A stretch of DNA of 13,429 nucleotides from JBGSKY01 sp041740995 (GCA_041740995.1 JBGSKY010000252.1:1-13429), one strand, 5' to 3'. Shown: positions 1 to 7,132, numbered from the stretch's first letter. The notes: generated by a model not told the origin, from the sequence alone. Translations and numbers: made by a program.

Positions 1-2067
1 TCGGTGAACGGAAGTATCAACGTACTTGGCATTGGCGGCGGAGTTGCAGGCGCTGCGGGAAGCATTGGCGGTATTGGCGTCGTAGTGAGTGCTGCTGCAT
101 CGATTGAATCCACGGGAACAGGGAACGTCACGGTCGAAGGACGCGGCGGCGTTGGATCAGGTGGCTTCAACGGTGGAATCGAAATCACAGGCGCGGGATC
201 GCAATTCAAAACAAACAACGGAAACCTGGAGCTCAACGGCGTCGCCGGAACGGGCACAACAAGCACACCCCTGCGGATTTTTCAATCTTCGTCCGTGATC
301 AGTAACAGCGGCAACATCGTCTTGACCGGCGACGATGCGATCATTGATCCCAACGTAACGATTGTGGCCAGCAATGGTACGGTGACGCTCCAGCCAAGAA
401 CAGCAGGACGCGCAATTACCTTAGGTTCCAATGTCATTGATACGCTCGGCCTTACCGATGCCGAACTCGATCGAGTCTCTACAGGTACGCTTCGAGTCGG
501 ATCTGCCACCGCAGGTCAAATCACGATTTCTAATAACATCACCCGAATTTCGCAGACGGCGATTGAGCTTCTTTCAAACGACAACATCCTGTTTGAAAAC
601 GGTTCAATCAATTCAACCGGCGGTAGTATCCTATTAAGCTCTCCGGATGAAATCGTTGCTAATACCCAAGGCGTCGATCTCACCACCGGTCTCAGCAGCG
701 TTGGCTTTACGCTACTCCCCAAACTCGCCGTCACAATCAATGGCACGACGCCAGATTCGCAGTATCAGCAACTGAGTGTGAATGGTGCGGTCAATCTGAC
801 TGGCCTGCGTCTGCAAGTCGCGGGCACCTACGTGCCATCCGTAGGCGACTCTTTCATCTTGATCAGTGCGACCGGAGGAATCTCTGGTGCATTGGATAGT
901 GTTACGTTGCCGTTACCACCAACCGGCAGCGATTGGGACCTTATCGTCTCTGCAAACGAAGTCCGATTGAACTTAGTAGCGACTATCATACCGGCTACGA
1001 TCGCTGGTCGCCATATTTTCTACAACAACTCGGCCTATGACTTTGATTCCAATCCGCTGGCCGCGCCTTTTGGAACGGGAAGTATAAACGCGGACGCGAA
1101 TGATGATTTCGCAATCGCTTCAGACAAGACACCTCTGCTGCCTGGGGGAACGGCCACGTTTGCCAACTACTCCAGCTTCAGCAAGGGCATCAACGGCATC
1201 ATGATCGATATCAACAATCTGTCGGGTACTCCAACGATCGATGATTTCCAGTTCCGAATTGGTAACAACAATACCCCTGATTCATGGGTAGCCGCACCGA
1301 CGCCATTGGCCATCGTCGTTCGACGAAACGCCGGCGTCGGTGGTTCCGATCGCGTGACGATCACTTGGTCCAATAATGCGATCCAAAAGACTTGGCTGCA
1401 GGTGACGGCCTTGCCGACGCCCAATACCGGACTCAGCGTTGCGGACGTGTTCTACTTTGGCAACGCCATCGGTGAGACCGGGGATGCCGCCAACGCTTTT
1501 GTCAACGCAACGGATCGCACGCGAATGTTGAATAACCCTCGAAACTTTCTTAATCGTGCACCGATCACAAACTTGTACGATGTCAACCGAGACAGTCTGG
1601 TCGATGCCACCGATCGCACGATTGCCCTCAATAACAGCACGACATTCATCAACGATTTGAACTTGATCACCGTGCCTTCGACCGGCGGTAGCGCAGTCGT
1701 CAGTGCTCGACTGATTACCAGTAGCGGGACGTCCAATCAGTTATCCTCAGCAGCGGTCCCCGCCTTGAACCAGGCCAGCCCACTAATTTTAGCGACGGTG
1801 GATTCAAGTGCCTTGACTGCTAACACGATCAAACTGATTGATGCCCCTGCCAAGTCAAGGGCAACGACTTTCGATTTGGCATTAGCGTCAACTCCATCGA
1901 CATCATCGAAATCCAAGCCTATCAGCAGCCAGTGGTCACCGGAGGCTGAGCAGCCATCGGACCCTGCCGCAGTGAAAAAGCGGCTTGGCACGCAAGCCGA
2001 ATTGAGTCTGAAAGAAGTCGATGCATTCTTCTCTGACCTCTACAAACTGTCCGTCGATAGCAAGTAA
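1..2067 (+). CDS. Large secreted beta-repeat protein with C-terminal dockerin-like module (5' end missing)
   Basis: The reading frame is open from the first base, so the gene starts upstream of the window; the GTG at 4 is probably internal. The visible 688 codons begin with Gly/Ala-rich, beta-helix-like repeats of the filamentous haemagglutinin or autotransporter-passenger kind (recurring 'G-N-x-x-L-x-G', 'GSILLSS'). Around 735-990 follows a segment like those found near autotransporter ends ('YQQLSVNGAVNLTGLRL'). At about 1010-1450 there is a beta-rich module, then 'DVFYFGNAIGE' at 1444-1476. Two dockerin-like repeats follow: a degenerate loop at 1480-1515 and an EF-hand-like loop at 1579-1614 whose D, N, D, D and D fit calcium ligands. 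A Ser/Pro-rich tail ends at the TAA. No C-terminal beta-barrel or PEP-CTERM anchor is seen. Likely exported and surface-associated; binding target unknown. The adjacent PEP-CTERM gene suggests co-transcription. Confidence 0.85.
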   Translation, partial: SVNGSINVLGIGGGVAGAAGSIGGIGVVVSAAASIESTGTGNVTVEGRGGVGSGGFNGGIEITGAGSQFKTNNGNLELNGVAGTGTTSTPLRIFQSSSVISNSGNIVLTGDDAIIDPNVTIVASNGTVTLQPRTAGRAITLGSNVIDTLGLTDAELDRVSTGTLRVGSATAGQITISNNITRISQTAIELLSNDNILFENGSINSTGGSILLSSPDEIVANTQGVDLTTGLSSVGFTLLPKLAVTINGTTPDSQYQQLSVNGAVNLTGLRLQVAGTYVPSVGDSFILISATGGISGALDSVTLPLPPTGSDWDLIVSANEVRLNLVATIIPATIAGRHIFYNNSAYDFDSNPLAAPFGTGSINADANDDFAIASDKTPLLPGGTATFANYSSFSKGINGIMIDINNLSGTPTIDDFQFRIGNNNTPDSWVAAPTPLAIVVRRNAGVGGSDRVTITWSNNAIQKTWLQVTALPTPNTGLSVADVFYFGNAIGETGDAANAFVNATDRTRMLNNPRNFLNRAPITNLYDVNRDSLVDATDRTIALNNSTTFINDLNLITVPSTGGSAVVSARLITSSGTSNQLSSAAVPALNQASPLILATVDSSALTANTIKLIDAPAKSRATTFDLALASTPSTSSKSKPISSQWSPEAEQPSDPAAVKKRLGTQAELSLKEVDAFFSDLYKLSVDSK

Positions 2068-2093
2068 CAAGTTCTTATAACAAGGAAAATCAG

Positions 2094-2771
2094 ATGATCG
2101 TACGTTTTTGCGCCGTGTTAGCTGTGGTATTGCTTTCAGTGGTGAGTTCGCCGCTTCACGCGGCGATTATCTTGCAGATAGAAAATACAGGCCTGCAGGC
2201 GAACACGCCGAACCAATTGGTCAGAATCTTAGGTACCTATGACGGCACGTTGCCTGCGGTCGACGGGATATTGCTGAATGTCTTGATCGGCCTGGGCGGT
2301 CCAGACGCCTCTCTGGGACCATTGCCCGGCAATGTAGACGGCCCGAACATTACGAGCATCAATCTGAAGCCCGCGGCGGGAGCGTTGAGCGCCTTCACAA
2401 GCAGCCAAGTGCTTAACCTGCAAACTGATCAACTGATCCAAGTAGAACTTCTTCGGGCAGACGCGAATGCGCCAATAAGCGCACCATTCACTAATCAACT
2501 GGTAGCTGAGTTGCTTGTTGACACGACCGGAGTGGCTGCTGGAGCTTATCAGGTTGACTTGGCGAATGGAAGCTTGGGAATTTCTTCCAACTTCTTAGGC
2601 GGCGTCGGAGGCGCGATCGCGACCACACTGAATTCTGGGACGCTGAATGTTGCTGCAGTTCCCGAGCCAGGAAGTCTACTACTGCTATCGATCGTGGGAA
2701 TTGCGGTTGTGGCTCACCGCTGGAGAGCGATTCGCCGCGCTGTTTTCGAGTACGGATCTCGGCAATTATGA
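2094..2771 (+). CDS. PEP-CTERM sorting-domain protein
   Basis: A 225-residue secreted protein. A typical signal peptide covers residues 1-24 (hydrophobic stretch ending 'SPLHAA'). The middle (about 25-185) is a low-charge, beta-rich domain; its pattern of hydrophobic strands recalls cohesin-like beta-sandwiches, but I cannot assign it. The C-terminus has the sorting signal: 'VPEPGS' at residues 189-194, a hydrophobic helix to about 207, then 'HRWRAIRR', followed by an unusual extra 10-residue tail. In known systems this signal is processed by an exosortase and links export to exopolysaccharide or the cell envelope. The start ATG has a good ribosome site (AAGGAAAA about 6 nt upstream). It lies 26 bp behind the dockerin-containing gene, so the two are probably one transcript. 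Substrate or ligand unknown. Confidence 0.9.
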   Translation: MIVRFCAVLAVVLLSVVSSPLHAAIILQIENTGLQANTPNQLVRILGTYDGTLPAVDGILLNVLIGLGGPDASLGPLPGNVDGPNITSINLKPAAGALSAFTSSQVLNLQTDQLIQVELLRADANAPISAPFTNQLVAELLVDTTGVAAGAYQVDLANGSLGISSNFLGGVGGAIATTLNSGTLNVAAVPEPGSLLLLSIVGIAVVAHRWRAIRRAVFEYGSRQL

Positions 2772-3163
2772 GCTACATGGTCCATTGTTGACGAATCGGT
2801 TGTTCCTCCCCGTACAGACCCTGAAATTGAACATTTTCTGAGAAGTCGGTTTTGCAGGTTTTTCTACAACAAGTACTTAATGAGTTGGCTCGGTCGTGCT
2901 GACTGTGCCGCGTGACGGAAAAAGAGGTTAACAGCCCGACGGAGCGAACTGACCTCGGAAATTGTTGCTCTGTTTAATAGTCTACCTACGCAAACCGCAC
3001 GAAATGGCCTCAATCAAGTTCCTTCGGCAGGCGGCGCTGCGATTCGATCGACGTGGAGAAGTCAATCGGAAGCAAATTATGCCCGCGCTTCAACCTCGAG
3101 TCAGCGACACGAGGTTGATTTGGCCTCAGCGATCGTATCGCGCATATGCCTCGTCATGCTCTA
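2772..3163. other. Intergenic region without a convincing gene
   Basis: This gap lies between the convergent PEP-CTERM gene and the first esterase. I find no convincing coding sequence. The open frame at 2962-3237 runs into the esterase 3' end and has no ribosome site or recognisable motif. The only clear structure is the inverted repeat at 3091-3117, entered separately. No T-tract terminator was found directly behind the PEP-CTERM stop. Confidence 0.6.
3091..3117. repeat. 8-bp inverted repeat (possible terminator or dispersed-repeat arm)
   Basis: CAACCTCG at 3091-3098 is the exact reverse complement of CGAGGTTG at 3110-3117, with an 11-nt loop. It sits 46 bp beyond the esterase stop on the minus strand and about 320 bp beyond the PEP-CTERM stop. 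There is no following T-run on either strand, so a classical intrinsic terminator is doubtful. It could be an RNA-stabilising hairpin or part of a repeated element. Confidence 0.45.
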
Positions 3164-4174
3164 CTAACTCGCAGGCATTAAATAACCATGCATTCCTAAC
3201 CAGCGGACATAGGCGTCAAACCAGCCTGTACTGGTAGTCGCTTTTTGATACATGCCGAAGCCGTGACCACCTTGTTCATAATAATGTAATTCGACAGGGC
3301 GATTTGCTTTGCGCCAGCTCTCAATCAATCCAAAGCCAACTTGGAAAAGCGGGTCATCGGCTGCGATCGCTACGAAGAGGGGAGGCGCGTCGGCGGGTAC
3401 TTCGACCGCGGTCATGCCTCCGTAAATGCTGCCGATGAACGCGGGTTTCGCGTCGCCTCCGCTAAGCGTTGTAGTCATGGTGAGCATCGCGCCGGCCGAG
3501 AAGCCGATCATGCCGATGCGGTCTGGATCCACGTGCCATTTTTCAGCATTCGCGCGGATGAGAGCAAAAGCTGCGTTCGCGTCGGCAACTTGCGGAGCGA
3601 TTCGAGCGGCCATCTCAGCGGGTGCCGAACGCGATGCAGGCGAGCCACTCCGAGGCCTTGGGGCGGTCGGGTTAGCGAACTCATTGAGATCGGGCGCAGT
3701 CTGATTAAGACGATACTTTAGCACGAATGCTGCTACGCCTTTATCGGCTAGAGCTTTGGCGACATGCCAACCCTCATTTTCCATGGACAACGTTCGGAAA
3801 CCACCTCCTGGTGCAACTATTACAGCCGCGCCAGTCGCCTTCGAAGGTTCAGGTAGAAAGGGTGTTAACGTAGCCACAGTAACGTTGCGAGCGAACTTGT
3901 TTCCGTACTGACAGTGCCAAGACTCAGGTGTTTTGGCGTCGGGCAATGGACCTGTCCCCAGTTCGATGGCATCGGGCTGCGCGGGGACTTCGATCGACTT
4001 CATAACGTCATTTGAGGCACTCACAATCGCTGCGCTTTCACTTGCCGCTTGCTGAGCTAATGCTGGTGTAAGCATCAAGAGAACGCAAACTGAAAACAAT
4101 GTCACGCACACGGACGTCGTGTTGGCATCTTGAATCAAGCGGGCAATTATTTCTCTTCGGTATCTTTTTTTCAC
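3164..4174 (-). CDS. Secreted alpha/beta-hydrolase esterase (acetyl-xylan/feruloyl-esterase-like)
   Basis: A 336-residue serine esterase of the dienelactone-hydrolase/BD-FAE type often found with polysaccharide-degrading genes. A long basic n-region followed by a hydrophobic stretch ends at 'TPALA' (residue 40), giving a signal peptide. An oxyanion-type 'APGGGF' lies at 121-126, the nucleophile Ser226 in 'GFSAG', an acid in 'ADDPLF' (Asp274 likely) and the catalytic His304 in 'GGHGFG', in the expected order and spacing. A Pro/Arg/Ser-rich insert (about 168-190) sits between 'KYRL' and the nucleophile helix. The start is a GTG with a GGAG ribosome site 6 nt upstream; no in-frame ATG would keep the signal peptide. 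Probable role: removal of acetyl or other acyl groups from cell-wall polysaccharide outside the cytoplasm. Exact substrate is not readable. It is a distant paralogue of the esterase at 9262-10443. Confidence 0.87.
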   Translation of the reverse strand: MKKRYRREIIARLIQDANTTSVCVTLFSVCVLLMLTPALAQQAASESAAIVSASNDVMKSIEVPAQPDAIELGTGPLPDAKTPESWHCQYGNKFARNVTVATLTPFLPEPSKATGAAVIVAPGGGFRTLSMENEGWHVAKALADKGVAAFVLKYRLNQTAPDLNEFANPTAPRPRSGSPASRSAPAEMAARIAPQVADANAAFALIRANAEKWHVDPDRIGMIGFSAGAMLTMTTTLSGGDAKPAFIGSIYGGMTAVEVPADAPPLFVAIAADDPLFQVGFGLIESWRKANRPVELHYYEQGGHGFGMYQKATTSTGWFDAYVRWLGMHGYLMPAS

Positions 4175-4663
4175 GGAAGGCTCCAGCAGTAAATGGTTTA
4201 GTCGTGCGAATGACTTCTTCTGAAATCGGAACGTACAATTAGATCATGGAGTGTGTATTTCGTCGACTGGATTAGCTTCAGGGGCTTCGAGAGCGGAAAC
4301 GACATCGGTAGCATGAATGCTTGGTGATGACGCGGCTAAAGAATCCAAGCAAGTCCGTGGTTTGGGGCGGAGTCGTTTAAAATGCTCGACTCTAGCGCGA
4401 GGATTTGTAGTCGCAAGCCTCAAGGACTACCACAATTGCACCAGCTATTTCGGCGATTCAAAAAGTTCCATTCTCGCACTCGGTCTCGGTCTCGGTAAAT
4501 ACAACTCAATGGCCTGCACTATTAGTCTCAAGTCTCAAGACGTTATGGTTTGAGCTTGTTCATCTCCGCCCAACCGCCGGATGCGGAGCCGCATGTCCGG
4601 TGGTGTAGGGAGGACGGCCCGCCTTACCCGATTTCCGTCGTATTTGGTCAGCGAAAACGGTTT
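4175..4663. other. Gene-free region with short tandem repeats leading to a group II intron end
   Basis: No credible coding sequence on either strand; the open frame at 4317-4553 has no motif or ribosome site. Visible structure includes a GAGTCG/CGACTC inverted repeat at 4370-4375 and 4387-4392, three tandem CTCGGT hexamers at 4479-4496, and a tandem AGTCTCA at 4524-4537. The right part (4573-4632) folds as a group II intron 3' end, listed separately. Part of this stretch may therefore be intron RNA sequence, but I could not define a 5' boundary: GTGCG at 4204 and GTGTG at 4251 are candidates only. Confidence 0.5.
4573..4632 (+). ncRNA. Group II intron domains V and VI (3' end of intron; remnant or ORF-less)
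   Basis: Bases 4573-4604 fold as domain V: an 8-bp lower helix (ACCGCCGG with CCGGTGGT, including one G-U pair), a 2-nt GT bulge on the 3' side (4595-4596), a 5-bp upper helix (ATGCG with CGCAT) and a GAGC tetraloop. This is the canonical D5 plan, and the G-U pair falls inside a CGC catalytic triad, a known variant of AGC. After a 3-nt linker, 4608-4629 folds as a short domain VI. GGG pairs with CCC, with A4626 bulged 7 nt from the predicted 3' splice site (...CCCGAT, end 4632), where the branch-point adenosine belongs. The wording of this end also matches group II intron 3' ends I know from bacteria. No reverse transcriptase/maturase gene lies upstream, so this is a decayed remnant, or an ORF-less intron whose 5' end I cannot see. 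Confidence 0.72.
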
Positions 4664-4873
4664 CTAGCAAGCGACGAGCAGCCCATCCGTGACGATTGGT
4701 TTCGTGGTTTCAACCTTGGGTTGCTTCGGCTGTAATTCGCCACGCAAGATTTTGACATCGGCTGGAGCTACCACTCCCAGCGTAATTCGATTGCCCTGTA
4801 TTCTGACTATTTCGACAGTGACATTGCCATCGATAACTAGTCTCTCACCAACTTTGCGAGTTAGAACTAACAT
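4664..4873 (-). CDS. csrA: Translational regulator CsrA
   Basis: A 69-residue CsrA/RsmA homologue, a dimeric RNA-binding protein that recognises GGA in hairpin loops near ribosome sites and controls translation and stability of mRNAs for carbon storage, motility and biofilm. It begins with the canonical 'MLVLTRKVGERLVI'. Later come 'ITLGVVAPADVKILRGEL', with the RNA-contact residues Leu4 and Arg44 in place, and a C-terminal extension of about 20 residues rich in Lys/Pro/Thr. The frame is open back to 4939, but the ATG at 4873 gives the family's universal N-terminus and has GGAAG 7 nt upstream, so I chose it. That GGA could also be a site for autorepression (inference). It is transcribed alone, divergent from the VF530-type gene. 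The group II intron end lies 31 bp beyond its stop, in the opposite orientation. Confidence 0.95.
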   Translation of the reverse strand: MLVLTRKVGERLVIDGNVTVEIVRIQGNRITLGVVAPADVKILRGELQPKQPKVETTKPIVTDGLLVAC

Positions 4874-5088
4874 TTGAATTCTTCCATGATTTTGACTTTG
4901 GCGGCGAAGTGTTGGTGTTGGATTGCCGTGTCCCAACAACTCTATTTATCAACAGGGCTGTGACTAGTTAGGTCACGCTCAGGCTATATTCGACAAAATT
5001 TCTTTTTTGCTAGGCAATCGCTGGTTCGCTATTTGGCTAAATTGCGTTACAAAACAGGCCGTTTTTTTACCGAACCCAATGTTTTCGT
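4874..5088. promoter_or_regulatory. Divergent upstream region of csrA and the VF530-type gene
   Basis: This 215-bp gap must hold the promoters of both divergent genes, though no convincing -35/-10 pair can be named for either. It contains a small inverted repeat, GTGAC (4960-4964) and GTCAC (4972-4976), about 90 nt upstream of the csrA start, and T-rich tracts at 4999-5008 and 5061-5067. Confidence 0.4.
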
Positions 5089-5355
5089 ATGACTGCGAAG
5101 ATGAGCAACCAGCAACCGAATAATCCGCTACATGGCGTTACGCTGGAGGCGATGCTTGCGCACTTGGTGGCCGAGTACGGATGGCGCGAACTTGGTTATC
5201 GGAACAACATCCGTTGCTTCAACGAAGACCCAAGCATCAAGTCTAGTCTTAAATTTCTGCGAACCACTGACTGGGCCCGCACCAAAGTTGAAGAGCTCTA
5301 CATCAACTCGCTTCGAAAGCGAAAAGAGGAGTGTTGCGACGTGCCAAAGTGCTAA
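5089..5355 (+). CDS. VF530 family nucleic-acid-binding protein (DUF2132)
   Basis: A small basic protein of the VF530/DUF2132 family, named after Vibrio fischeri VF0530, whose solution structure suggested nucleic-acid binding. Its cellular role is not established. Family hallmarks are all present: 'PNNPLHGVTLE' at residues 10-20, 'YGWRELG' at 30-36, 'DPSIKSSLKFLR' at 47-58 and 'WARTKVEELYI' at 62-72. Length (88 residues) is slightly above the usual because of a C-terminal Lys/Glu/Cys-rich extension. Start is either ATG 5089 or ATG 5101; neither has a clear ribosome site, and 5101 gives the more family-like N-terminus. A decayed partial copy lies about 270 bp downstream. It is presumably cytoplasmic, as no signal peptide is present. 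Confidence 0.88.
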   Translation: MTAKMSNQQPNNPLHGVTLEAMLAHLVAEYGWRELGYRNNIRCFNEDPSIKSSLKFLRTTDWARTKVEELYINSLRKRKEECCDVPKC

Positions 5356-5359
5356 AAAT

Positions 5360-5385
5360 CAGCGGCACTGCTGCGACTTTTTTTA
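5360..5385 (+). terminator. Possible weak intrinsic terminator of the VF530-type gene
   Basis: Directly after the stop there is CAGC (5360-5363), a 6-nt loop and GCTG (5370-5373), followed by CGAC and a run of seven T. The stem is only 4 bp, so termination efficiency is doubtful, but position and T-tract fit. Confidence 0.35.
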
Positions 5386-5621
5386 GACAAGCATCCACTT
5401 ACAAAACTTAGTTCAACGCCGCGGCGATAATCGAGCCAATTCACTTTTTTGCGTAATCGATTTTGTTCAATTGACAATTGCCAATGTGATTTTTCGTGCA
5501 TCTGCCGAATGAGTTGTTAGGATCGTTGGTATTACACGGAGCGTCAGAGCTCGCAAACCATTAGAGCATAAACCTGGTTTGCACTAAAGAGCATACGTAC
5601 CGCTGCAGAGCATGAATGACA
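5386..5621. repeat. Intergenic stretch with an inverted repeat and AGAGCAT direct repeats
   Basis: No gene is visible here. GCAAACCA (5553-5560) and TGGTTTGC (5575-5582) form an exact 8-bp inverted repeat with a 14-nt loop. AGAGCAT occurs three times, at 5563-5569, 5588-5594 and 5607-5613. The cluster immediately precedes the decayed VF530 copy, so it may mark the duplication junction or a former regulatory site; nothing identifies it further. Confidence 0.4.
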
Positions 5622-5767
5622 AAAGATGGCGTGAGCTTGGATATTGGATCAACATCCGTTTCTTCACCGACGTCCCAAGCTTCAGGTCCAATCTGAATTT
5701 TCTCAAACCAAAAATTGTTCACGAGTGATATTCGAAGAGGTTTACATCAAGTTGATTTGAAAGCGGA
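5622..5767 (+). pseudogene. Decayed, 5'-truncated copy of the VF530-type gene
   Basis: The stretch from 5625 aligns base by base with 5180-5320 of the intact gene at an offset of 445. I hand-count 64 of 80 identical bases over the first 80 positions. In translation it gives 'WRELGYWINIRFF' and 'PSFRSNLNFLK', matching the middle of the VF530 domain, then hits a TGA at 5734-5736. A 1-base deletion shifts the frame, after which 'EEVYIKLI' and 'KRK' reappear in another frame with a second TGA. The first third of the domain (the 'NNPLHG' helix) has no counterpart. It is therefore non-functional: a relic of a tandem duplication or of a replaced paralogue. Confidence 0.85.
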
Positions 5768-5831
5768 AGAATTATTTTCTCTTTGTTCGGCTTGGCACGT
5801 TCCTTTCCTAGCTTGAAAGTGAATAACATCG

Positions 5832-6392
5832 TTGTTTGAATTGAATACCTCGCCGGATGACAATCCATTGGCACAGCGTCTAAAAGCGTTGCCTATTTTC
5901 GCACAATTGCTTGTCGCTTGCCGATTTGTCCAACGCAGCGCGATGACAATGCTTGAAGGTGTTGACCAAGTCAAGGCACTAAGTGCGTGCAGCGTAGTAG
6001 AAACAATCTGCAGGTTGGGCCATGAGCAGAAGTGTGAGACGCAATCACTCATCGCAATTTCACGTATTCACGAGACAAATGACAATCGATCGTGCCTAAA
6101 AGCACTGAGCCTTTTGGTACAAAGCGTCAACGCGTACGATTCTCTGAATTCAGCGCAGGCGACAAGTTATGCAGTACAAATTATCGACGCGATCTGGGCC
6201 GATCCTCGAATTGCAAAAATGCAAGTCGCTATCCTGATCAACAGCGACATCGAACAAATTGAGACCGTCTGTATCGAAGCGGGCATCAGCGCGTACAATG
6301 CGTTGTCGGACTATGTGCTTGGTCGCATTACTGCTTGCCATGAACTGACGTTGTTGGAACCGCGAAGGTCCCTTGAGGATGAATATCGATGA
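5832..6392 (+). CDS. Uncharacterised helical protein, coupled to downstream membrane protein
   Basis: About 186 residues, with no recognised domain. The composition is strongly alpha-helical: alternating leucine/alanine helices such as 'LAQRLKALPIFAQLLVACRF' with short connections, and no signal peptide or membrane segment. A helical-repeat or adaptor-like fold is possible but unproven. The start is uncertain. The frame is closed by a stop at 5820-5822, so only TTG 5832, TTG 5841 or the distant ATG 5943 are available, and no clear Shine-Dalgarno precedes any of them; TTG 5832 keeps most of the protein. The stop overlaps the next start as ATGA (6389-6392), a strong sign of translational coupling, so the two products probably work together. 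It lies shortly downstream of the decayed VF530 copy. Confidence 0.7.
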   Translation: MFELNTSPDDNPLAQRLKALPIFAQLLVACRFVQRSAMTMLEGVDQVKALSACSVVETICRLGHEQKCETQSLIAISRIHETNDNRSCLKALSLLVQSVNAYDSLNSAQATSYAVQIIDAIWADPRIAKMQVAILINSDIEQIETVCIEAGISAYNALSDYVLGRITACHELTLLEPRRSLEDEYR

Positions 6393-7132
6393 GTTGGGCG
6401 ATTTCGTTTCTGGCGTGCATCATGGGGCTGTTGCTTGGCAGTGCTGGAATGTTTGCAATCGCCAATGCGTCCGTTAAGTGGTACAAGATCTCGAGCTTTG
6501 AAGGCAGTTCCGGTTACTTTATCATCGGACTAACACTGGTCGGAGCGATCGTAGGTTCTGTTCTATCTGTCGTGGCTGCCCGCGTGTCCCTCGCATTGAT
6601 AGGACCGCACTGGTACAGCCAGTTGTTGGGGGCCCTAGCCGCTGTTTCTATCGCATTGTCACTCGTGTTGGCCGTGTCGTACTTGGGCGTCGATCGGATT
6701 CCTGAAAAAGACGGAAAGCAAATAGTTACGGTTTGGGAAGTTCGACTTCCAGCGGCTGGAACTGACGAATTCGCTTCGTCGGTAGATCCGAATATCTGGC
6801 CGGACAAAGAGCTGCGACTGGAGCTAGTCAGCGTGTCCAATTACAAGCCGCTGGGTTCCTGCCAAGCCGTATTTGATCGCGGCGCATTTCGCCAGGAAAA
6901 CGGGCAATGGATTCTCGTCGCCAGTGTTCCGCTCTTTACAAGCAAGGGGGAATTTTGCGTCAACTTAACTTTGGGAGGCCGCGATGACGGATTTTGGCCA
7001 GCCCTGCGTCCCACGCCGAACGCTGGCTATTTTCAATGGAGCGATTGGACTCGCACGAATAAGAGTCTCGAAAAACCGGATGACCAACAGGCAATCATGT
7101 ATCGCTTCAAGTTCGAGCAATCACACGACTAA
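6389..7132 (+). CDS. Uncharacterised membrane protein with three N-terminal TM helices
   Basis: A 247-residue protein of unknown function. Three hydrophobic helices occupy about residues 3-28, 43-70 and 78-100, with small-residue packing motifs (GxxxG-like). The link between TM1 and TM2 reads 'WYKISSFEGSSGYF', which looks like a conserved family signature, but I cannot name the family. Residues about 101-247 form a soluble beta-rich domain ('IVTVWEVRLP', 'QWILVASVPLF', 'GEFCVNLTLGG') with two Cys (Cys158, Cys189) and several Trp. Its side of the membrane is not decidable. The ATG sits inside the ATGA overlap with the preceding gene, so translation is likely coupled. Confidence 0.82.
   Translation: MSWAISFLACIMGLLLGSAGMFAIANASVKWYKISSFEGSSGYFIIGLTLVGAIVGSVLSVVAARVSLALIGPHWYSQLLGALAAVSIALSLVLAVSYLGVDRIPEKDGKQIVTVWEVRLPAAGTDEFASSVDPNIWPDKELRLELVSVSNYKPLGSCQAVFDRGAFRQENGQWILVASVPLFTSKGEFCVNLTLGGRDDGFWPALRPTPNAGYFQWSDWTRTNKSLEKPDDQQAIMYRFKFEQSHD

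Noticed and set aside
2962..3237. Open frame of 91 codons on the plus strand after the PEP-CTERM gene
   Set aside because: No ribosome site or family motif, Arg/Ser-heavy composition, and it overlaps the esterase 3' end on the other strand. Better explained as non-coding sequence with a hairpin.
4317..4553. Open frame of 78 codons between the esterase and csrA
   Set aside because: It contains tandem CTCGGT and AGTCTCA repeats, has no motif, and leads into a group II intron structure.
4874..4939. N-terminal extension of csrA to an upstream start
   Set aside because: CsrA proteins begin at 'ML-LTR'; the extra residues are unlike the family, and ATG 4873 has its own ribosome site.
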